A DNA stretch of 5,634 nucleotides, from positions 1 through 5,634 of the forward strand of contig DXDO01000092.1 in assembly GCA_019115425.1 (NCBI GenBank), read 5' to 3'. Every line of letters starts with the position of its first letter. The stretch's first letter is position 1. Source of the DNA: Candidatus Agathobaculum merdigallinarum (GTDB lineage Bacteria; Bacillota; Clostridia; Oscillospirales; Butyricicoccaceae). The notes under the pieces were generated by a model, which was not told where the DNA came from, made no database searches, and was given only the letters and a program-made list of their open reading frames with translations. Made by a program: the position numbers and the translations under genes. This document shows, piece after piece, positions 1-5,634 of the stretch.

Positions 1-52
1 TGTCAGGAGACGCGCCGCCCATTCGTATTGTAGGTGAAGCGACGTTGCTGAC

Positions 53-68
53 ACAGCCGACCGGCTGT
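53..68 (+). other. Small hairpin in the leader before the sigma factor gene
   Basis: ACAGCC (53-58) and GGCTGT (63-68) are perfectly complementary around a GACC loop, and only TTT follows before the ribosome binding site. It could be a weak terminator of an upstream gene or a leader structure of the sigma factor mRNA. The T-run is too short for a convincing intrinsic terminator. The rest of positions 1-90 shows no promoter I can support. One forward frame is open from the window edge to a TGA at 81-83, which could be the tail of an upstream gene, but about 26 codons are too few to judge. Confidence 0.3.
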
Positions 69-90
69 TTCCAAAGGAGTTGATAAACCC

Positions 91-585
91 ATGAAACAAT
101 TCGATAAAGCGGAGGCCGAGCGGCTGGTTTACACCTATTCCGACCTGATCCTGCGGCTTTCCTACACCTACCTCAAATCCACCCATGACGCGGAGGACAT
201 CTGCCAGACCGTGTTCTTGAAGCTCCTGACGAGCGGGCAGACCTTTGACAGTCCGGCGCATGAAAAAGCGTGGATCATCCGGACGACCGCAAACGCCTGT
301 AAGGATGTGCTGCGAAACACCTTCCGACGGCGCACGGTGGCGCTCGAAGCAGCAGCCACGACCGCCGCACCCGAAGCGCCGGACAGCGCGGTGCTCGAAG
401 CGGTGATGACGCTGCCGGAAAACTACCGCGAAGCGGTCTACCTGCATTACTATGAAGGCTACTCCGTCCGCGAGATCGCCGGCCTGCTGGGCCGGAGCGA
501 AGCGGCGGTTACCGCGCACCTGAGCCGGGGACGGCAAAAGCTGCGCACCACACTGGGAGGCGAATACTATGAACAGAGCGTATAA
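91..585 (+). CDS. ECF-type RNA polymerase sigma factor (sigma-70 family)
   Basis: This 164-aa protein has the length and two-domain plan of an extracytoplasmic-function sigma factor, which directs RNA polymerase to a small stress or signal regulon. Region 2 spans about residues 10-80 and includes the core-binding and -10-recognition helices, with a DAED motif at 33-36 and the segment EKAWIIRTTANACKD at 58-72. An Ala/Pro-rich linker (about 83-100) leads to region 4 at about 102-155. There LPENYREAVYLHYYEGYSVREIA (108-130) begins the -35-binding helix-turn-helix, which ends in AAVTAHLSRGRQKLR. The ATG at 91 is preceded by AAAGGAG (73-79). The gene overlaps the next one by 17 nt, so the two are almost certainly co-transcribed and translationally coupled. 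The family call is firm. The regulon and the exact ECF subgroup cannot be read from the sequence, and no autoregulatory ECF promoter is clear upstream. Confidence 0.95.
   Translation: MKQFDKAEAERLVYTYSDLILRLSYTYLKSTHDAEDICQTVFLKLLTSGQTFDSPAHEKAWIIRTTANACKDVLRNTFRRRTVALEAAATTAAPEAPDSAVLEAVMTLPENYREAVYLHYYEGYSVREIAGLLGRSEAAVTAHLSRGRQKLRTTLGGEYYEQSV
555..560 (+). promoter_or_regulatory. Ribosome binding site of the DUF4179 gene, inside the sigma factor gene
   Basis: GGGAGG lies eight bases before the ATG at 569 and within the last codons of the sigma factor gene. It fixes the start of the second gene and shows that the 17-nt overlap is real, pointing to translational coupling and a controlled ratio of sigma factor to partner. 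Confidence 0.8.
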
Positions 586-1669
586 TGATAACAAAGAGTA
601 TACGGAAGCGATGAGCAGCCTCAAGTTTTCGGACGAGGCCAAGGCGCGCATGGTGCAGAATCTGCTGGACGCGCAGGAACAGGCGGCCGACAATGTCGTA
701 TCCATGCCGCGGAGACACAAGCGCCGTCTGCCGCGCATCGCGGCGGTGGGCGTTGCGGCGGCGGTCGTGCTGACGGTCGGCGCGAGCGCGACCGGCGTAT
801 TCAAGACCGCGGGCGAGGCGTTCCAGGGCATGTTCGGCCCGACGGCTGATACCGAGATCATCGACAAGATCGGCCGTCCGGTCGGCGCGAGCGACACGGA
901 TAACGGCGTGACCGTCACGGCGGACGCGATCATCGGCGACAAATACCACTATGCAGTCACTTATTCCATCGCCAAGGACGACGACACAGCGTTTGACATT
1001 GACCTGACGGATACGGTGGGCGACGGCGTGCTCCCCTTGACCTTTGGCGAAGAGGACACCTCGCTGTCCGGCTACTATGGCGGTACGCACGGCGGCTCGT
1101 ATTTCTATGACGCCGACCCTGCGGACAATGCGATCCAGTATGTTGAGACCCGCGAGATCAGCAAGGGCGAGGTGCGCGGGCACATGGTACGCGCAAAATT
1201 TAAAGACCTTTGCGTGTTTGACGACGAGATGAACCGCAGCGTGATCGCTGAGGGCGAATGGTCGTTCAAGTTCAATCTGGATTTCGAGGATACCTCGGTC
1301 AGCCTGCCCGCGGGCCAGACCTTTGATTTGAACGGCATGACCGCCACGATCGACGAGATCAGCCTGTCCCCGCTGGCGCTGCGCGTGGATTACACGGTGG
1401 ACAGCGAATTGCAGTGGGACGAAAACGCGCAGTCCGGCCAGCAGAGCGAGCACGACAGTGAGCAGATGCACAAGTATTTTGACAGCGTGCAGATTTTCGT
1501 GAACAAAGCGGACGGCACGAGCATCGATCTGTCCTATGCGGGCGGCAGCATCTCGCCGGAGGACGGCAAAACGGTCTGCCAGAAGGGTGATATTTTCAGC
1601 GAGATCATCGCGCTCGAGGACGTTGAGAGCGTCACCGTACAGGGCGTTGAGATCGCGGTGCAGCAGTAA
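569..1669 (+). CDS. DUF4179-type membrane protein, presumed anti-sigma/sensor partner
   Basis: A 366-aa protein starting at an ATG inside the end of the sigma factor gene, with GGGAGG (555-560) eight bases upstream. Residues 1-55 are a charged cytoplasmic segment ending in a basic stretch (RRHKRRLPR, 48-56). One hydrophobic helix follows (about 57-78), giving an N-in, C-out topology. The outer part begins with a DUF4179-like region containing GRPVGASDTDNGVTVTADA and YHYAVTYSI. A later segment around 250-280 (LNGMTATIDEISLSPLALRV) resembles the DUF5643 domain often found with DUF4179. From family knowledge, such proteins commonly follow ECF sigma genes and are thought to hold the sigma factor at the membrane until a signal arrives. 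The short N-terminus has no HxxxCxxC zinc-type anti-sigma motif, so the binding mode is not obvious. The domain naming rests on recognition by eye. The anti-sigma role is inferred from gene order and topology. Confidence 0.85.
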   Translation: MNRAYNDNKEYTEAMSSLKFSDEAKARMVQNLLDAQEQAADNVVSMPRRHKRRLPRIAAVGVAAAVVLTVGASATGVFKTAGEAFQGMFGPTADTEIIDKIGRPVGASDTDNGVTVTADAIIGDKYHYAVTYSIAKDDDTAFDIDLTDTVGDGVLPLTFGEEDTSLSGYYGGTHGGSYFYDADPADNAIQYVETREISKGEVRGHMVRAKFKDLCVFDDEMNRSVIAEGEWSFKFNLDFEDTSVSLPAGQTFDLNGMTATIDEISLSPLALRVDYTVDSELQWDENAQSGQQSEHDSEQMHKYFDSVQIFVNKADGTSIDLSYAGGSISPEDGKTVCQKGDIFSEIIALEDVESVTVQGVEIAVQQ

Positions 1670-1677
1670 AACCCATA

Positions 1678-1717
1678 CGCAAAAAGAAATTCCCCAGTTG
1701 GGGAATTTCTTTTTGCG
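1678..1717 (+). terminator. Intrinsic terminator of the sigma factor operon
   Basis: An 18-bp perfect stem, CGCAAAAAGAAATTCCCC (1678-1695) pairing with GGGGAATTTCTTTTTGCG (1700-1717), closes on an AGTT loop. The stem begins nine bases after the stop codon at 1667-1669. The CCCC/GGGG core followed by AATTTCTTTTT is a GC clamp plus U-rich tail. The matching A-rich run on the left arm means it could also work on the other strand, although no reverse gene points into it. Confidence 0.88.
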
Positions 1718-1752
1718 AAAACGTACACTGTGTCCGGAAATAGTAAAAAACG

Positions 1753-1784
1753 ACCGGATTCGATTTACAAATCATACCTCCGGT
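1753..1784. promoter_or_regulatory. Possible operator: inverted repeat bracketing the -35 box
   Basis: ACCGGA (1753-1758) and its reverse complement TCCGGT (1779-1784) are 20 bp apart, flank the -35 and reach the extended -10. A further self-complementary TCCGGA lies at 1733-1738. Six-base arms are short and CCGG is common in GC-rich DNA, so this is only a candidate binding site. Its position inside an otherwise AT-rich promoter is the reason to list it. Confidence 0.3.
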
Positions 1785-1792
1785 GCTAGAAT
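1764..1792 (+). promoter_or_regulatory. Housekeeping-type promoter of the acyltransferase gene
   Basis: The -35 TTTACA (1764-1769) and the -10 TAGAAT (1787-1792) are separated by exactly 17 bp, and TG at 1784-1785 gives an extended -10. Each hexamer has one mismatch from consensus. The expected RNA start near 1799 would leave a leader of about 40 nt. With the terminator at 1678-1717 directly upstream, this makes the downstream gene its own transcription unit. Confidence 0.8.
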
Positions 1793-1824
1793 AAAGATAA
1801 AGAATGGATGGTAAGTCGATTTTC

Positions 1825-1830
1825 GGAGGG
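1825..1830 (+). promoter_or_regulatory. Ribosome binding site that sets the acyltransferase start
   Basis: GGAGGG lies seven bases before the ATG at 1838. The longer in-frame alternative starting at 1808 has no such site in front of it, so the ten extra N-terminal residues it would add are unlikely to be translated. Confidence 0.85.
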
Positions 1831-1837
1831 ATTAGAA

Positions 1838-3148
1838 ATGGATATGCTCAAGGATTATCCGCTGCTCCGTACGGACAGCTACGCAAAGATCTTTCTGTAT
1901 AACACGCATGAAACAGTTGCCTGCGTGCCGCGCCATATCATCCGGATGCGCGACAAGGTAAAGCCGGATAAATTGCAGCAGGCGGTCGAGCAGGCGCTGC
2001 TCCGTTTTCCGCATATGATGCTCGGCGTGGAGGCGACGGATACGGCTTTCCGTTACCGTCCGAATGTGCTGCCGCCGGTCGTTTTACCGTTTGACGGCGT
2101 GGAAAAACGCTATACCATCGGCTCTAAGGACACGCGCGGCTATATGTTCCTTGTGGGCTATGACGATCATACCATCACCATGGAATACCAGCATTCGATC
2201 TCGGACGGACGCGGGTTTGAGGAGTTTATCCGATGCGTGCTGTTCCAGTACTTAACGCTGTGCGGCTATCCGGTTGAAAATGACGGCTCGGTGCGCGGCA
2301 TGGATACCCGCTGGTCGCCGGACGAGAGCGCGGACGGCTATCAGCAGCTTGCAGACCAGGAATTTTCGCCGGACGGCATCTGGCGCAAGCCGGAAGCGTC
2401 CCATGCGTGGGATCTGACTGATAAGGGCGACGGCCCCGAGATCGTGACCGAGATCACCTTCCCGTTTGCGCAGCTGCATGACTATGGCAAGTCGATCGGC
2501 GTCAGCCCGCTGTCTATCGTCGCGCCGCTGCTCATGCGCGCGTTCGATCAGAAGTTCGGGGAGCCGGATAAACCGGTCATTTCGCAGATTCCGGTCGACC
2601 TGCGGCCGCTGCTGCCCACGCCGACCACCCGTTATTTCATCTGCTTTATCGACCTGCCCTATCTGCCCGAATACCGCGATCTGCCGCTTGACGAGGTGTT
2701 CCGCAGAACCAAGAAGTTTTTGAACAGCCAGATGGAGCGCGAGCAGCTGCTCTACCGCGCCAAGGCCGCAGCCGACCGGTGCAGCGAACTGCACGAGGCG
2801 GATATGCCGCTCGAGGAAAAAATGGCGGCGGGGCAGAAGGTGTGCAAGGACTTTGTGCTGGAGGACAGCTTTTTGATCACCAACGTCGGGCGGTTCAAGC
2901 TGCCGGAGAGCTGTATGCCCTATGTGCTGGACTACGGCGCGGTGCTGCCGTGCGCGGTGCAGCCGTTTGCCATGCTCGTCTCCTCGTTTGGGGACCGGAT
3001 GAAGCTCTCGGTCGCGCAGCGCGATCACGATATGCAGGTGGTCGAACAGCTTTGCGCCGGCCTGCATGAGATCGGGGTAAAGGCCAGAACCATGAGTTAT
3101 CCTTTCAGGGTGACGAAATATAACGGCATGGCGTGCGGGCAGCTCTAA
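1838..3148 (+). CDS. Stand-alone condensation-fold acyltransferase (alcohol acetyltransferase-like)
   Basis: A 436-aa cytoplasmic protein with no signal peptide or membrane helix. HSISDG at residues 119-124 fits the HxxxDG catalytic motif shared by chloramphenicol acetyltransferase-like folds: NRPS condensation domains, PapA-type and alcohol acetyltransferases, and wax ester synthases. The histidine would act as general base, moving an acyl group from a CoA or carrier-protein thioester to a hydroxyl or amine. The N-terminal half has the usual opening (VKPDKLQQAVEQALLRFPHM, where substrates are compared as a 'filling' subdomain). The C-terminal half carries VDLRPLLP (about 253-260), ITNVGRF (347-353) and QPFAMLVSSFGDRM (from 375), which fit the second lobe. 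The classical DFGWG motif is not seen. Length matches single-domain members of the fold. No peptide synthetase, polyketide synthase or carrier protein is nearby, so donor and acceptor are unknown. Fold call fairly firm, exact activity open. Confidence 0.75.
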   Translation: MDMLKDYPLLRTDSYAKIFLYNTHETVACVPRHIIRMRDKVKPDKLQQAVEQALLRFPHMMLGVEATDTAFRYRPNVLPPVVLPFDGVEKRYTIGSKDTRGYMFLVGYDDHTITMEYQHSISDGRGFEEFIRCVLFQYLTLCGYPVENDGSVRGMDTRWSPDESADGYQQLADQEFSPDGIWRKPEASHAWDLTDKGDGPEIVTEITFPFAQLHDYGKSIGVSPLSIVAPLLMRAFDQKFGEPDKPVISQIPVDLRPLLPTPTTRYFICFIDLPYLPEYRDLPLDEVFRRTKKFLNSQMEREQLLYRAKAAADRCSELHEADMPLEEKMAAGQKVCKDFVLEDSFLITNVGRFKLPESCMPYVLDYGAVLPCAVQPFAMLVSSFGDRMKLSVAQRDHDMQVVEQLCAGLHEIGVKARTMSYPFRVTKYNGMACGQL

Positions 3149-3202
3149 AAACACATTGGAAGTGTGTCGCTGCCGGCGAAGAAACGCCGCCGTGCAAGAC
3201 CT

Positions 3203-3242
3203 AAAAAAACCGTGCTTTGGTTTGCCAAAGCACGGTTTTTTT
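3203..3242. terminator. Bidirectional terminator between convergent genes
   Basis: A perfect 18-bp stem, AAAAAAACCGTGCTTTGG (3203-3220) pairing with CCAAAGCACGGTTTTTTT (3225-3242), has a TTTG loop. Seven A on one side and seven T on the other give a U-tract in either direction. It lies 54 nt after the acyltransferase stop and 5 nt after the serine hydrolase stop on the other strand, so it most likely ends both transcripts. The remaining gap (3149-3202) holds only a minor CGGCG/CGCCG hairpin (3174-3189). Confidence 0.93.
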
Positions 3243-3247
3243 GTTTG

Positions 3248-5389
3248 TCAGTCGATCGTCAGGTTGAAGCGGTCGCCCGCATCGCCGCAGAACACGATCG
3301 CGCCGCCGCCTGACAGGACGATCTGAGTGTCCCCCGTGACGACGCTCTGGTTGACGGTGCGGCCGGCAGCATCAAACAGGACAAAGCCCGCGCCCTCCGG
3401 CATTTGGACGGTCATGGTTTTGCCATCGAGGCTTTCCGGAAGGCTGTACCAGCGGTTGTAGCCCGAGGGCTGGATGGTCAAATAGGAGTGGCTGCCGGTG
3501 TAGATATCCGGCACAGCGGAGAGGTCCATATACACGCCGTCGGTATAGTAAACGTATTCCACCCCGTCCACAGTCTCGAACACAAACGGCGAGGTATCTC
3601 GGCCGCCCATCATCGGGATCTGGATGGCGACATCCGCGCGGCTGTCGCTGGTCAGCGGGTTGGAGAGCAGGTAGCCGTCCACCGTGCCGATGCCCAGCAT
3701 GGGCAGGCTGGACATGTACAGCTGCGAGCTGGCCTTATCGGTCACGGAGACATAGGCCTTGCCCTGACGCGCGGCCCAGGCGGCCTGCATCTCGTCCGTG
3801 ACCGTGTTTTCCGGCAGCTTTTCCAGATAGTAGGTCTCGGAGACAACGTCGCACAGGCCGTCGATCGCGGAATAGCCGCGCGCGGTCAGGTAGGTGCGGC
3901 CGTTCTGCTCGGTAAAGCGCAGCTCGAGCGCACCGGTCTCGTCCTTGAACACGCCGCCGCCGCAATAGAGATAGGTCTGCGCCTGTGTGGGCGCATAGGC
4001 GTTTGCCAGCGTGAGCGTACCCGCGTCGTCCATGGTCAGGCGCATGAGCGAGGTCGAGTCGCCGTACAGTCCCTCATACTGCTTCATGTCCGCATCGAGC
4101 GCGGTCTGCTCAGCGGGGGTGAAGCTGTCCAGCGCGCTCAGCCGCTCGGTGATGACGCCCTTTTGCTCGAGCTGGTCGAGCAGCAGACTGGTCGCGAGCA
4201 TCTGGCAGTAGGCGCTCGAGCCGCCCGAGGACGAGACCGAGGCGCTCAGCCCGTATTCGGGCAGGACGATGAGCGAATTGTGCATCAGCAGGGTGTCGCC
4301 GCCCTTGGTGACCGCTTGAATACCGTACAGGTTAAAGGGATAGAGGTCAACGCTGTCCCAGCCGAGGCCGTAGCCGACCACGTTGTTTTCCACATCCAGC
4401 CACTGGCCGTCCGCGTATTCCTTGTGGAAGGTCGCTTCGCGCGAGGCATCCGTCAGCACATCCGTCTCGCCGGTGAAGATCTGCGCAAAGCGGCACAGAT
4501 CCTCGGCGGTCGCGTACACGCCGCCTGTGCCGATGATGTTGACCGCGTCGGTCGGCGTCTCCTGTTCGGGGGCGGAGGGGTTATAGGTGCGCACGATGGC
4601 GGAGCGGTCGAAGTCGTCCTGCATGGTCTTGGTGTGCGCCATGCCGAGCGGGCCGGTGATCTCCTGATGGATGAAGTCGGTGAACGACATGCCGCTGACG
4701 CGCTCGATCACGATCTCCGCGAGCGTGAAGCCGTCGTTGCAGTACACCGAGAACGCGCCCGGATCGGCCTTGAGCGTCTGCGTGGCGAGGTCGGCGAGCA
4801 GGGTGTCGTGTGCCTGCGTGTCCGCGTCGTCAAACAGGAAGCCGTTGCCGTAGGTGCTGCCCATCAGGCCGGAGGAGTGGTTGAGCAGCATGCGCACGGT
4901 GATATCCTGATACCGCTCGTCCGCCATCGTAAACTCAGGGATGTAGTCGGTGACTGGACGGTCCAGATCGACCTTGCCCTGATCGACCAGCCGCATCATG
5001 GCGGCGGTGGTGAACATCTTGCTGGTCGAGCCGATGCCGAACAGGTTTTCCGTGGTCAGCAGGCGGTTTTCCTGCTTGCTGTATACGCCGCCGACGCCGC
5101 TCTCCACAATCTCGCCGCTGTCCATCATCGCGTACTGGATGCTGGTGATGCCGGCGCCTGCGTCGAGCAGCAGCTGCACGCGCTCGTCCACCGTGAGTGC
5201 GGTCTGGGTCTTGGGCTTTGCGCTGCGCGCGAGCGGGTTGGAACTGTGGCTGTCCGGCGCAGGGGTGACAGGGGACAGCGCCGCAGGCACGAGCGGCTCG
5301 GGCGGCAGCGCGGCGGCAAACGCGGCGCCCGGCAGGGCGAGCGCTGCCGCAAGCACACCGGCGAGCAGTCGGGACAGGTGTTTGTTCAT
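3248..5389 (-). CDS. Secreted serine hydrolase, beta-lactamase/PBP4*-like family
   Basis: A 713-aa exported protein. Residues 1-25 form a signal peptide (MNKHLSRLL, then an Ala/Leu core ending in AFA, likely cleaved after residue 25), with no lipobox. A Pro/Ala/Ser linker (about 26-62) leads to the serine hydrolase domain (about 67-410, Pfam Beta-lactamase type). Its catalytic motifs are STSK at 121-124 (nucleophile S121, K124), YCN at 216-218 and KGG at 362-364. The segment MLLNHSSGL (167-175) is typical of the class C/esterase/D-peptidase branch. A beta-rich tail follows. Its first part (about 435-515, from MKQYEGLYG) resembles the lipocalin- or DUF3471-like domains attached to such enzymes. 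The last 200 residues are unassigned, and no C-terminal membrane or sortase anchor is seen. Possible substrates are D-amino-acid peptides, esters or beta-lactams, and the family alone does not decide. Start chosen at 5389 because AAGGAAGGAG precedes it, so a 26-residue upstream extension is rejected. Confidence 0.9.
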   Translation of the reverse strand: MNKHLSRLLAGVLAAALALPGAAFAAALPPEPLVPAALSPVTPAPDSHSSNPLARSAKPKTQTALTVDERVQLLLDAGAGITSIQYAMMDSGEIVESGVGGVYSKQENRLLTTENLFGIGSTSKMFTTAAMMRLVDQGKVDLDRPVTDYIPEFTMADERYQDITVRMLLNHSSGLMGSTYGNGFLFDDADTQAHDTLLADLATQTLKADPGAFSVYCNDGFTLAEIVIERVSGMSFTDFIHQEITGPLGMAHTKTMQDDFDRSAIVRTYNPSAPEQETPTDAVNIIGTGGVYATAEDLCRFAQIFTGETDVLTDASREATFHKEYADGQWLDVENNVVGYGLGWDSVDLYPFNLYGIQAVTKGGDTLLMHNSLIVLPEYGLSASVSSSGGSSAYCQMLATSLLLDQLEQKGVITERLSALDSFTPAEQTALDADMKQYEGLYGDSTSLMRLTMDDAGTLTLANAYAPTQAQTYLYCGGGVFKDETGALELRFTEQNGRTYLTARGYSAIDGLCDVVSETYYLEKLPENTVTDEMQAAWAARQGKAYVSVTDKASSQLYMSSLPMLGIGTVDGYLLSNPLTSDSRADVAIQIPMMGGRDTSPFVFETVDGVEYVYYTDGVYMDLSAVPDIYTGSHSYLTIQPSGYNRWYSLPESLDGKTMTVQMPEGAGFVLFDAAGRTVNQSVVTGDTQIVLSGGGAIVFCGDAGDRFNLTID

Positions 5390-5396
5390 GGGAATA

Positions 5397-5406
5397 CTCC
5401 TTCCTT
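5397..5406 (-). promoter_or_regulatory. Ribosome binding site that sets the serine hydrolase start
   Basis: On the reverse strand AAGGAAGGAG ends seven bases before the ATG at 5389. The codons after this ATG immediately encode a basic then hydrophobic signal peptide. An in-frame ATG at 5467 lies within the promoter itself and cannot be the start of this transcript. Confidence 0.88.
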
Positions 5407-5416
5407 TTGTCGCGGA

Positions 5417-5446
5417 ATAATATTTAGAAGATGATCTAAATATAAT
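5417..5446. promoter_or_regulatory. AT-rich palindromic operator over the hydrolase -10 and start site
   Basis: ATATTTAGA (5420-5428) and TCTAAATAT (5435-5443) are perfect inverted repeats around AGATGA. Allowing one mismatch, the arms extend to 12 bp each (5417-5428 and 5435-5446). The palindrome covers the -10 hexamer and the predicted start site, where a bound dimeric repressor would block transcription. The nested AGATGATCT adds a second small dyad. Sequence alone does not name the repressor. A hairpin role in RNA is unlikely because the arms are almost all A/U and sit at the very 5' end. Confidence 0.6.
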
Positions 5447-5467
5447 ATGGATCGCGCATCCTGTCAA
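5439..5467 (-). promoter_or_regulatory. Strong promoter of the serine hydrolase gene
   Basis: On the reverse strand a perfect TTGACA (5467-5462) is followed after 17 bp by TATATT (5444-5439), five of six bases of the -10 consensus. The expected RNA start near 5432 leaves a leader of about 40 nt before the ATG at 5389. The near-consensus elements suggest high activity unless repressed. Confidence 0.8.
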
Positions 5468-5507
5468 GAGGCATTGTGCATGCTTCCCGCAGGATCACAC
5501 ACCCTAT

Positions 5508-5554
5508 TATGGTCTAATTTGGGCCATATGTCAATGGCCCAAATCGAACCATTG
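5508..5554. promoter_or_regulatory. Pair of inverted 19-bp operator elements by the XRE gene
   Basis: The element ATGGTCTAATTTGGGCCAT (5509-5527) recurs on the other strand at 5534-5552 as ATGGTTCGATTTGGGCCAT, with 16 of 19 bases the same. The two copies are mirror images separated by 6 bp, and each is itself an imperfect dyad with ATGG and CCAT ends. The flanking bases extend the left copy to TATGG-N11-CCATA and the right one to CAATGG-N11-CCATTG. Centres of the two sites are 25 bp apart. The location just before an XRE-type regulator suggests cooperative autoregulatory operators. They also lie about 42 bp upstream of the hydrolase -35, so the same protein could influence that promoter. Confidence 0.65.
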
Positions 5555-5579
5555 TATGATGGGGGACGAGGTGAGGCAC

Positions 5580-5634
5580 ATGCTGTGTCAACGGATGCGC
5601 GATCTGCGCGAGGATCAGGAGAAAACCCAGGCGG
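5580..5634 (+). CDS. XRE/Cro-CI family transcriptional regulator, N-terminal fragment
   Basis: Only the first 18 codons lie in the window. They read MLCQRMRDLREDQEKTQA, which matches the usual opening of a Cro/CI-type helix-turn-helix: helix 1 with RxRDLRED, then the TQ that begins helix 2. AGGTGAGG (5569-5576) is a suitable ribosome binding site for the ATG at 5580. In-frame alternatives are GTG 5571 and ATG 5559 or 5556, all with weaker support. The gene is divergent from the serine hydrolase and starts 28 bp after a pair of operator-like repeats, which fits a self-regulating repressor. Anything beyond the DNA-binding start cannot be seen, so the effector domain and true function are unknown. 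Confidence 0.72.
   Translation, partial: MLCQRMRDLREDQEKTQA

Noticed and set aside
34..62. A possible autoregulatory ECF promoter (TGAAGC at 35-40, then CCGAC near 57-61)
   Set aside because: The -35 resembles the TGAAAC class only loosely and the -10 lacks a clear CGTC, so the match is no better than chance in GC-rich DNA.
509..1471. A 320-codon reverse-strand frame opposite the sigma factor operon, and a 300-codon one at 2252-3154 opposite the acyltransferase
   Set aside because: Both are rich in Arg, His and Ala, lack domain-like patterns, and mirror well-supported forward genes. They have no plausible ribosome binding site.
3151..3189. Small hairpins between the acyltransferase stop and the terminator
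   Set aside because: The stems are about five base pairs (CGGCG/CGCCG and ACACA/TGTGT), too weak to call a regulatory RNA or a second terminator.
3404..5434. A 676-codon open frame on the forward strand opposite the serine hydrolase
   Set aside because: It is the antisense image of a GC-rich coding gene. Its product is a low-complexity Ala/Arg/Gly/Val/His mixture with no recognisable domain, and the reverse strand carries clear catalytic motifs, a signal peptide and a ribosome binding site.
5390..5467. N-terminal extension of the serine hydrolase to an ATG at 5467
   Set aside because: These 26 codons overlap the promoter and its operator. The ATG at 5389 has a strong ribosome binding site and begins a proper signal peptide.
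5555..5560. TATGAT as the -10 of the XRE gene promoter
   Set aside because: The hexamer is good, but no -35-like sequence lies 16-19 bp upstream (CAATGG at 17 bp) and there is no extended -10. It may still be used with an activator, but it is not supported enough to annotate.

Overview
The window looks like chromosomal DNA from a GC-rich, gut-type member of the Firmicutes (Clostridia, probably Oscillospirales). That placement is an inference. It rests on strong AGGAGG-type ribosome binding sites, GC-rich codon use, an ECF sigma factor paired with a DUF4179-type membrane protein, and the kinds of proteins present. No rRNA, tRNA, CRISPR array, insertion sequence or phage gene is visible.

Layout from left to right. 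(1) Positions 1-90 are a short leader with a small hairpin and the ribosome binding site of the first gene. (2) Positions 91-1669 hold a two-gene operon: an ECF sigma factor, then a single-pass membrane protein with a DUF4179-like and probably DUF5643-like ectodomain, presumed to be its anti-sigma or sensor partner. The genes overlap by 17 nt and end at a perfect hairpin terminator (1678-1717). (3) A near-consensus extended -10 promoter (1764-1792) drives a monocistronic gene (1838-3148) for a stand-alone condensation/acyltransferase-fold enzyme with an HxxxDG active-site motif. (4) A bidirectional terminator (3203-3242) separates it from a convergent gene (complement 3248-5389). That gene encodes a secreted 713-aa serine hydrolase of the beta-lactamase/PBP4*/esterase family with visible SxxK, YxN and KGG motifs. 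(5) The divergent intergenic region (5390-5579) carries a strong promoter for the hydrolase with a palindrome over its -10, and a separate pair of inverted 19-bp operator-like elements next to the start of an XRE-type helix-turn-helix regulator, which is cut by the window edge after 18 codons.

How the parts may work together: the left operon is probably an envelope-stress or extracytoplasmic signalling unit. The hydrolase would act outside the membrane on peptidoglycan peptides, beta-lactams or esters. The acyltransferase would act in the cytoplasm on an unknown acyl donor and acceptor. Nothing in the sequence ties the three units into one pathway. I see no convincing new multi-gene system. 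The most interesting unexplained structure is the paired-operator architecture at the right end, together with the orphan condensation-fold enzyme.
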